A DNA stretch of 5,417 nucleotides from Acidimicrobiales bacterium (GTDB lineage Bacteria; Actinomycetota; Acidimicrobiia; Acidimicrobiales; Acidimicrobilacustridaceae): positions 1 through 5,417 of the forward strand of contig JALQSZ010000115.1 in NCBI GenBank assembly GCA_023264135.1, in the 5' to 3' direction. The notes beneath the pieces are model-generated. The model saw only the letters and a list, made by a program, of their open reading frames with translations. It did not search any database and was not told the DNA's origin. Shown in pieces: positions 1 through 4,366 of the stretch. The position numbers were made by a program, and so were the translations under genes. How positions within the stretch are numbered: the first letter of the stretch is position 1; every line of letters begins with the position of its first letter.

Positions 1-70
1 CGACCGGCAGACCGGCAGGGACGTGGGCGGCCTCGATCTCGGTCGCCGCGACGACGAGGGGGCCGCTCAC
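1..70 (-). CDS. Nucleosidase-like protein, N-terminal fragment (runs off the left edge)
   Basis: Reading the minus strand from a GTG at 70-68 gives 23 residues beginning MSGPLVVAATEIEAAHVPAG, with no stop before the edge. A short basic-free start, a hydrophobic LVVAAT strand and then an acidic/Ala helix is the usual opening of MTA/SAH-nucleosidase and futalosine-hydrolase-like members of the phosphorylase superfamily in actinobacteria. Those enzymes cleave the glycosidic bond of purine nucleosides in the cytoplasm. The GTG overlaps the TGA of the preceding minus-strand frame (GTGA), the usual arrangement in a compact operon. GC is about 76% here, far above the rest of the window, so this piece probably comes from a different genomic context than the glycan genes. 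Only 23 residues are visible, so the family call rests on resemblance from memory and is tentative; that the stretch is coding is more secure. Confidence 0.45.
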   Translation of the reverse strand, partial: MSGPLVVAATEIEAAHVPAGLPV

Positions 71-150
71 GACCGGCCGAGGTCGATGTCGCCCGATCCC
101 GTCCGCACCACCACCAGGCCGTTGCCGCCGGCGACGTCGTCGAGCGCGTT
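67..150 (-). CDS. C-terminal fragment of an unidentified protein upstream of the nucleosidase-like gene
   Basis: The minus-strand frame ending in TGA at 69-67 closes with about 25 credible residues, including GNGLVVVRTGSGDIDLGRS. It overlaps the GTG start of the next minus-strand gene by four bases. The alternating hydrophobic/polar pattern with a GSGDIDL element resembles the beta-strand repeats of DUF4097-type proteins, but this is too short to name a family. Going further upstream (beyond about 150), the same frame is merely the antisense of the glycosyltransferase and no longer looks like protein, so the gene appears cut at the junction. The left boundary on the plus-strand map is the stop; the right boundary is approximate. 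Confidence 0.35.
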   Translation of the reverse strand, partial: NALDDVAGGNGLVVVRTGSGDIDLGRS

Positions 151-160
151 GCTGTTTCTC
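120..160. other. Composition and coding-strand junction
   Basis: Counting bases, positions 1-120 are 91/120 G+C (76%). Positions 121-180 fall to 60%, and 181-300 are about 54%, like the rest of the window. In the same interval the credible coding strand changes from minus (two overlapping gene ends) to plus (the glycosyltransferase core). The plus frame stays open to position 1, but its residues before about 130 are an Arg/Pro/His-rich string unlike any glycosyltransferase. The breakpoint cannot be placed to the base, because both readings are tolerable across about 130-150 (GACGTCGTCGAGCGC). It is either a real rearrangement or insertion edge, or an assembly chimera. Confidence 0.65.
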
Positions 161-795
161 GAGACCGCATTGAAATTGTCCCGTGCGGAATCGATGACCC
201 TGGTGTCGCGTTTGATCATCAGCGTTCCAACGAACTTCTTGAAGAGCTCGGTCTTACGGGTCGGCCATTCATCATCTATCCGGCGATCACGTATCCGCAT
301 AAAAATCACGCAACGCTGGTTGCCGCGTTTGCACGAATTGCTGAGTCGCACGACGACGCCCGCTTGGTACTTACGGGTGGTGTCGGATCATCGGAGTCCG
401 TCGTTTCCTCAACGATCGAGGCCTATGGCGTTTCCGGGAAAGTGATCCGGACAGGCCGTATCGCGGAATCTGATCTCGACCTGCTCTACCGCGCGGCGGC
501 GGTTATGGCCTTTCCTTCCCTCTATGAAGGATTCGGAGTGCCGGTTCTTGAAGCCATGAGTCGGGGCTGTCCAGTGGTGGCGAGCGATGCCGGATCGTTG
601 CCCGAAGTTGTCGGCGACGCCGGGGAACTGATTGATCCCATTGATGTCGGCGCATGGGCATCAGGACTGAGTGCCATCCTTGACGACCCGACACGTCGTA
701 CGGTGCTTGCTCGTAAAGGTCTTGATCGAGCGAAAACATTTACTTGGTCTGTACCCGCACACACGCTTTTGTCCATCTACCGGGAGAACCGGTGA
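130..795 (+). CDS. GT4-family glycosyltransferase, C-terminal domain only (5'-truncated)
   Basis: This is the nucleotide-sugar-binding C-terminal Rossmann domain of a GT-B fold, family 4 retaining glycosyltransferase, which would transfer a hexose from a UDP- or GDP-sugar to a growing lipid-linked glycan at the cytoplasmic face of the membrane. Visible landmarks are the interdomain RIEIVPCGID segment (about 166-195), the YPAITYPHKNH loop (about 280-309) with its conserved PHKN, and the strand RLVLTGG (361-381). The EX7E signature has its two glutamates at 526-528 and 550-552 within YEGFGVPVLEAM, followed by GCPVVASDAGSLPEVVGDAG. About 220 residues remain of a usual 350-400; the whole acceptor-binding N-terminal domain is missing. 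The frame is open to position 1, but the first ~130 bases look like antisense of other genes, so I start the call at 130; no start codon is claimed. The TGA at 793-795 overlaps the next gene's GTG. Sugar specificity cannot be read. Confidence 0.88.
   Translation, partial: GDVVERVAVSRDRIEIVPCGIDDPGVAFDHQRSNELLEELGLTGRPFIIYPAITYPHKNHATLVAAFARIAESHDDARLVLTGGVGSSESVVSSTIEAYGVSGKVIRTGRIAESDLDLLYRAAAVMAFPSLYEGFGVPVLEAMSRGCPVVASDAGSLPEVVGDAGELIDPIDVGAWASGLSAILDDPTRRTVLARKGLDRAKTFTWSVPAHTLLSIYRENR
782..786 (+). promoter_or_regulatory. Shine-Dalgarno site that decides the start of the second glycosyltransferase
   Basis: GGGAG at 782-786 lies five bases before GTG at 792. It favours this start over an in-frame ATG at 744, which would add 16 residues with no resemblance to the family and overlap the upstream gene by 52 bases. 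Confidence 0.6.
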
Positions 796-2063
796 ACCTT
801 CTCGTTCTTTGTCCTCATTTCGATCCCGATGTCGCGCCAACGGGCACCGTGATGTCTCGCATTGCGTACGAACTTATTGACCGTGGGCATCGCCTTCATG
901 TGGTGACGTCGTTGCCTTGGTACCAACAGCACGCGATCGAGGCCGGTTGGGATGGCCAGTTGGTGCGAACGGAAAAGACGGAGTGGGGTCGAATTAGTCG
1001 AGTCCATCCGTTCCCGACTGACAAGCGAAACATTCCCGCGCGCGCACTTGCGTTCGGTGGTTTCACTGCGTTGGCGACCCTTGTTGGAACATTCAGTCGT
1101 GTACGCCCCGACGCAGTGCTGGCGATGTCTCCACCGCTGACACTCGGCATGGCAGGACGCATTGCGGCAACCGCGCGTCGGGCTCCATTGGTCTTCAACA
1201 TTCAAGACGTCTTCCCTGACGTGGCAATAGAACTTGGACTCTTGAGCGGAGAGCGAGTGATTCAGGGCGCACGCGCACTTGAACGATTGAGCTACAGAAT
1301 TTCCGACGCAGTGACGGTTCTCTCCGATGACCTCGCCGAAAACGTGCGGGCCAAAATCACTCGCGGTCTCGAAGGTGACCAAGCGCGTCTCCAGGCGGAG
1401 AAGGTGCGAGTCATTCCGAACTTTGTCGACACCAAAGCGATTCGCCCTTCGGCGCGTGAGAACTCCTATCGGGAGCAGTACGACTTAATCGGTAAAACAG
1501 TCGTGATGTACGCAGGCAACGTCGGTTTCTCGCAATCGCTTGACCTCGTGCTCGATGCTGCGCGTTCGTTCCTCACGACGCGACCCGATGTTGTGTTCGT
1601 CATTAATGGGGGAGGCTCGGCACGACCTGACCTCGAACGAGACGCTGCTGACCTTCCGAACGTGCGCTTTATCGGAATGCAGCCCATCGAACGATTGCCT
1701 GAGGTCTTGGCCGCTGGCGATGTGCACGTTGTGCCGCTCAGGGCAGGATTGGCGTGGTCGAGTGTCCCGTCGAAGTTGTATTCAATCCTTGCGGCCGGTC
1801 GCCCGATTGTCGCAAGTGTCGATCCTGGTACCGAAGTGGAACGAACAATTGAGCGAGCTGGTGCGGGGCTCTCCGTTCCGCCGGAAAATCCGGCCGCGTT
1901 TCGCGCCGCGCTTGGGGAGTTGATCGACGATCGAGATCGTTCGGATCGAATGGGTGCTTCGGGTCGCGTCTTTGTCGAACGATGGGCCTCACCCGCTGCA
2001 GTTGCGGAGTCCTACGAAAATCTGTTCTCTGAACTGATCGACCGGCGTCGTTCTGGCCGCTGA
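792..2063 (+). CDS. WbuB/WcaI-like GT4 glycosyltransferase
   Basis: A complete GT-B glycosyltransferase of 423 residues, near the usual 400-420 of WbuB/WcaI-type enzymes. These add N-acetyl-fucosamine or fucose-like sugars in O-antigen and colanic-acid pathways; the donor here is unknown. The N-terminal Rossmann domain opens LLVLCPHFDPDVAPTGTV (residues 3-20), a nucleotide-sugar transferase glycine loop. Residues 136-143 are NIQDVFPD, matching the NxQDxxPD motif typical of this subgroup. VIPNFVDT begins near residue 207 at the domain hinge, and MYAGNVGFSQ near 239 starts the C-terminal domain. SVPSKLYSILAAGRPI at 324-339 is the donor-phosphate region, with Ser/Lys where classic GT4 enzymes carry the first EX7E glutamate, as is common in WbuB relatives. 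There is no signal peptide or membrane segment; the protein is probably peripheral on the inner membrane face. GTG start at 792 chosen for the GTGA overlap, the GGGAG site and the fit of the N-terminus. Confidence 0.88.
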   Translation: MNLLVLCPHFDPDVAPTGTVMSRIAYELIDRGHRLHVVTSLPWYQQHAIEAGWDGQLVRTEKTEWGRISRVHPFPTDKRNIPARALAFGGFTALATLVGTFSRVRPDAVLAMSPPLTLGMAGRIAATARRAPLVFNIQDVFPDVAIELGLLSGERVIQGARALERLSYRISDAVTVLSDDLAENVRAKITRGLEGDQARLQAEKVRVIPNFVDTKAIRPSARENSYREQYDLIGKTVVMYAGNVGFSQSLDLVLDAARSFLTTRPDVVFVINGGGSARPDLERDAADLPNVRFIGMQPIERLPEVLAAGDVHVVPLRAGLAWSSVPSKLYSILAAGRPIVASVDPGTEVERTIERAGAGLSVPPENPAAFRAALGELIDDRDRSDRMGASGRVFVERWASPAAVAESYENLFSELIDRRRSGR

Positions 2064-2096
2064 ACGGACTCTGACCGGCCTGAACGGTGTTGACCG
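2061..2096 (+). repeat. Imperfect direct repeat between the second glycosyltransferase and the small membrane gene
   Basis: TGAACGGACTCTGACCG (2061-2077) recurs 20 bases later as TGAACGGTGTTGACCG (2081-2096). The outer halves TGAACGG and TGACCG are exact and the middle differs. The first copy includes the stop codon of the upstream gene. Two half-sites one to two helical turns apart could be an operator, but a chance duplication of 6-7 bases in a Thr/Arg-codon-like context is equally possible. Confidence 0.35.
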
Positions 2097-2097
2097 C

Positions 2098-2103
2098 TAA
2101 CAT
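2098..2103 (+). promoter_or_regulatory. Candidate -10 element for leaderless transcription of the small membrane gene
   Basis: TAACAT at 2098-2103 fits the actinobacterial TANNNT -10 pattern and ends nine bases before ATG 2113, so transcription could begin at or very near that A. This would explain why no good ribosome site precedes the ATG (only GGA at 2108-2110, too close). No convincing -35 is seen at normal spacing; CTGACC at 2071-2076 would need a 21-base spacer. This is the only gap in the plus-strand gene run large enough for a promoter. Confidence 0.3.
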
Positions 2104-2112
2104 CGTCGGACT

Positions 2113-2418
2113 ATGGGTAAAGCATCTCAGGCCAAGAAGGCAGCCCGATTGGCCCGAGAAAGCGGGCAGGTTGAGCAGCGCCCGAAGCGCCGGTTGGCGT
2201 TCCCGTTGGCGGTAACTGCAGCCGTCGTCATCGGTGTGATCGTGGTGGTCATCGCCCGTATGCCCGCCGACGCGCCGAAACTCACGGTCGATCCAACAAC
2301 AGTGACCATCGATCCGTCAGTGTCGACCATTCCGCTTGATTCGACCGCAACCACTGTTGCGTCTGGTGCCGTCGACACGGTGCCCACCACCGCCACGACC
2401 GTTGCGGCGGGCCAGTGA
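2113..2418 (+). CDS. Small single-pass membrane protein with Thr-rich outer tail, function unknown
   Basis: A 101-residue protein in three parts. Residues 1-27 are strongly basic (MGKASQAKKAARLAR, then RPKRR), residues 28-48 are a Val/Ile/Ala membrane helix, and residues 49-101 are a Thr/Val/Ser-rich, lysine-poor tail with repeated TTV and STI-type units. The positive-inside rule places the N-terminus in the cytoplasm and the tail outside. There is no cleavage site or lipobox. The GKAS-AKK opening recalls the N-termini of larger membrane-anchored proteins in Acidimicrobiia, which carry an extracytoplasmic domain after the linker; here that domain is absent and the gene ends cleanly. The stop overlaps the GTG of the pyrophosphorylase by four bases (GTGA), so the two are likely translated together. 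It could be a scaffold or anchor for glycan enzymes, or a bystander; I cannot assign a function. A 49-base gap precedes it, with a possible leaderless promoter. Confidence 0.8.
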   Translation: MGKASQAKKAARLARESGQVEQRPKRRLAFPLAVTAAVVIGVIVVVIARMPADAPKLTVDPTTVTIDPSVSTIPLDSTATTVASGAVDTVPTTATTVAAGQ

Positions 2419-3416
2419 GAGCGGTCGTCCTCGTTGGTGGCTTTGGCACTCGCCTGCGGCCACTCACGAATGATCTCCCGAAGCAGATGCTCCCGATCGT
2501 TCGAATTCCGATGATCGAACGCGTCATCGCTGCGCTCGGATCGCATGGAGTCACTGAAGCGGTCCTTTCGCTTGGCTATCGCCCCGACGCATTTCTCGAT
2601 GCCTATCCCGACGGTGTCTGCGCTGGTGTTGTGCTGCACTACGCCGTCGAGCCCGAACCGCTCGATACTGCTGGGGCGGTGGGGTTTGCTGCTCGATCAG
2701 CGGGAATCGACGACACGTTCATCGTTGTCAATGGCGATGTGCTTACTGACCTCGACGTGACCGAACTCTGGAACTTCCATAAGGGTCACGGCGCTGAAGG
2801 CACAATCGCGCTGACACCAGTAGACGACCCATCTCGCTACGGCGTCGTTCCGATCGATGACGACGGACGTGTTCTCGAATTTGTCGAAAAGCCAGCGCCG
2901 GGTACCGCTCCGACCAACTGGATCAACGCCGGCACCTATGTGCTCGAGCCATCGGTGCTCGATCGCATCGCGACTGACCGCAAAGTGTCCATTGAACGAG
3001 AAACGTTTCCGGCAATGGTTGCCGACGGCTCGTTGTACGCGCTTCACAGCGATACCTATTGGATCGACGCCGGAACCCCAGAAACGTACTTGCGTGCGCA
3101 ACTCGATCTCATCGACGGGGTTCGCGCAAACGAGCAAGCAGTTCTGAACTCCGATGAAATCGATACGTCGGCACGAGTCGAAAACTCCGTTCTGGGCTCC
3201 GATGTCGTGATCGGAAATGGCGCGGTCGTCACCAACTCGATTTTGTTAGACGACGTCACAATCGGGCCAGGAGTTCGCGTGCACGACTCGATCGTTGCCA
3301 ACGGTGCGCGTATCGGTCCTGATTCCACAATCACTGGCGGTTCCGTGATTGGCGCCGGGGTGCAATTGCCCGCACACTCCGAATTGTCCGGCGCTCGAGT
3401 GCCTGAAAGTAACTAA
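2415..3416 (+). CDS. NDP-sugar pyrophosphorylase, probable mannose-1-phosphate guanylyltransferase
   Basis: This enzyme would join a sugar-1-phosphate and an NTP to give an NDP-sugar plus pyrophosphate. It has 333 residues and a GTG start within the preceding gene's stop. The N-terminal nucleotidyltransferase domain carries the signature GGFGTRLRPLT (8-18) with PKQMLP (22-27, K23), the metal-binding NGD at 106-108, FVEKP at 156-160, INAG at 170-173 and YWIDAGTPE from 215. From about 247 to the end, left-handed beta-helix hexapeptide turns (such as VLGSDVVIGNGAVV and VTIGPGVRVHDSIV) form the oligomerising tail. Overall order resembles mycobacterial Rv3264c (about 359 residues), a GDP-mannose-forming enzyme, including SIERETFPAMVADG near 194-207, which matches its SVEREVFPALLADG region. 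The C-terminus is somewhat shorter. Glucose-1-phosphate thymidylyl- or uridylyltransferase is the alternative, because sequence alone rarely fixes the substrate in this family. It probably feeds GDP-mannose to the neighbouring glycosyltransferases. Confidence 0.85.
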   Translation: MRAVVLVGGFGTRLRPLTNDLPKQMLPIVRIPMIERVIAALGSHGVTEAVLSLGYRPDAFLDAYPDGVCAGVVLHYAVEPEPLDTAGAVGFAARSAGIDDTFIVVNGDVLTDLDVTELWNFHKGHGAEGTIALTPVDDPSRYGVVPIDDDGRVLEFVEKPAPGTAPTNWINAGTYVLEPSVLDRIATDRKVSIERETFPAMVADGSLYALHSDTYWIDAGTPETYLRAQLDLIDGVRANEQAVLNSDEIDTSARVENSVLGSDVVIGNGAVVTNSILLDDVTIGPGVRVHDSIVANGARIGPDSTITGGSVIGAGVQLPAHSELSGARVPESN

Positions 3417-3418
3417 CA

Positions 3419-4363
3419 ATGCGCGCAGTAGTGACCGGCGGTGCCGGATTTATCGGTTCGACACTGACTGACCGACTCCTCGCTGAGGGTCACTCGGTAA
3501 CCGTGATCGACAATCTCGCAACTGGTCGAATCTCGAACCTCGATGGTGCGCGCGAGGCGGGGGAGAAGTTCTCGTTCGTCGAACTCGATGTGCGCTCCGC
3601 CGAAATCCCAAACGCGATTGCCGACGCTGCGCCGGAAGTTGTTTTTCATCTGGCGGCGCAAGCCGATGTTCGAGTTTCCGTTGAACGCCCCCTTTTCGAT
3701 GCCGAGGTCAACGTTCTCGGTGGGTTGAATGTGATCGAAGCCGCTCGTTTGGCTGGCGCTCGCAAAGTTGTTGTTGCATCCAGCGGCGGAACCATTTATG
3801 GCGACCCAGCTCCCGAAGACCTTCCGGTCGACGAACAGCATTCCCAGCATCCGATTTCTCCCTACGGCGTGGCGAAGAAGGTCATCGATGACTACCTCCA
3901 CGCGTTCAAGTATCTCCATGGTCTGAACTACGCCGCGTTGGCGCTTGCCAACGTCTATGGACCTCGCCAAGATCCCCATGGCGAGGCGGGAGTGGTTGCA
4001 ATCTTCGCCGGCAAATTGCTGAGTGGCGAAGAATGTCGGATTTTCGGTGACGGAGAACAAACTCGCGATTTTGTGTACGTCGACGATGTCGTCGACGCTT
4101 TTGTTCGCGCCGCCGATCGTGGCGATGGTGTTCTTTGCAACATCGGTACAGGTGTCGAAACGTCAGTGAACACGCTGTATCGGGCGATGGCCGACGCCGC
4201 AGGTGTCGAATCCTCGGCGATCTATGCGCCACCTCGTGTTGGCGAGCTTCAGCGTTCAGCGCTCAACCCTGGCTTTGCTGGCACTCAGCTGGGCTGGAAA
4301 CCACAAACCTCTCTCAACGATGGCGCGCTTGCGACGTTGAACTGGTTTCAGGCGCAGTCCTGA
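3419..4363 (+). CDS. galE: UDP-glucose 4-epimerase, GalE1-type extended SDR
   Basis: It interconverts UDP-glucose and UDP-galactose with tightly bound NAD, in the cytoplasm. The 314 residues equal the length of mycobacterial GalE1 (Rv3634c) as I recall it. Visible features are TGGAGFIG (6-13) for NAD binding, D31 in VIDNLATG for the adenosine ribose, HLAAQADVRVS from H77, SSGGTIYG (121-128), the catalytic YxxxK as Y149 and K153 (YGVAK), and NVYGPRQDPHGEAGVV plus GDGEQTRDFVYVDDVV, which are near-identical in GalE1 proteins. The Ser that is catalytic in E. coli GalE appears as Gly (G123), with T125 nearby, as in other SSGGxxYG epimerases. It starts two bases after the pyrophosphorylase stop; a weak GAAAG lies nine bases upstream. 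It is probably the last gene of the plus-strand operon. A related NDP-hexose epimerase specificity (such as GlcNAc/GalNAc) is possible. Confidence 0.88.
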   Translation: MRAVVTGGAGFIGSTLTDRLLAEGHSVTVIDNLATGRISNLDGAREAGEKFSFVELDVRSAEIPNAIADAAPEVVFHLAAQADVRVSVERPLFDAEVNVLGGLNVIEAARLAGARKVVVASSGGTIYGDPAPEDLPVDEQHSQHPISPYGVAKKVIDDYLHAFKYLHGLNYAALALANVYGPRQDPHGEAGVVAIFAGKLLSGEECRIFGDGEQTRDFVYVDDVVDAFVRAADRGDGVLCNIGTGVETSVNTLYRAMADAAGVESSAIYAPPRVGELQRSALNPGFAGTQLGWKPQTSLNDGALATLNWFQAQS

Positions 4364-4366
4364 GCG

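Noticed and set aside
23..445. 140-residue plus-strand open frame at the left edge
   Set aside because: Its sequence is Arg/Ser/Pro-rich and without domain pattern; it overlaps the glycosyltransferase core in another frame and the minus-strand fragments.
744..791. Upstream ATG 744 as start of the second glycosyltransferase
   Set aside because: The extra 16 residues do not fit the family, and a GTG at 792 has a good ribosome site and the GTGA overlap.
364..795. TTG 364 as the real start of the first glycosyltransferase
   Set aside because: Conserved hinge and PHKN-loop residues are encoded before it in the same frame, so the coding region clearly extends upstream.
777..1382. 201-residue minus-strand open frame
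   Set aside because: It is antisense to the WbuB-like glycosyltransferase, with Cys/His/Arg-rich noise and no motif; the plus frame carries all family signatures.
2090..2095. TTGACC as a -35 box
   Set aside because: It lies only two bases from TAACAT, and a -10 at normal spacing would fall inside the start codon region with no match.
2127..2639. 170-residue minus-strand open frame across the small membrane gene and pyrophosphorylase
   Set aside because: It spans the junction of two well-supported plus-strand genes; its Val/Thr-rich part is just the antisense of the Thr codons.
3413..4060. 215-residue minus-strand open frame
   Set aside because: It is antisense to the epimerase, whose NAD-binding and YxxxK motifs fix the true frame.
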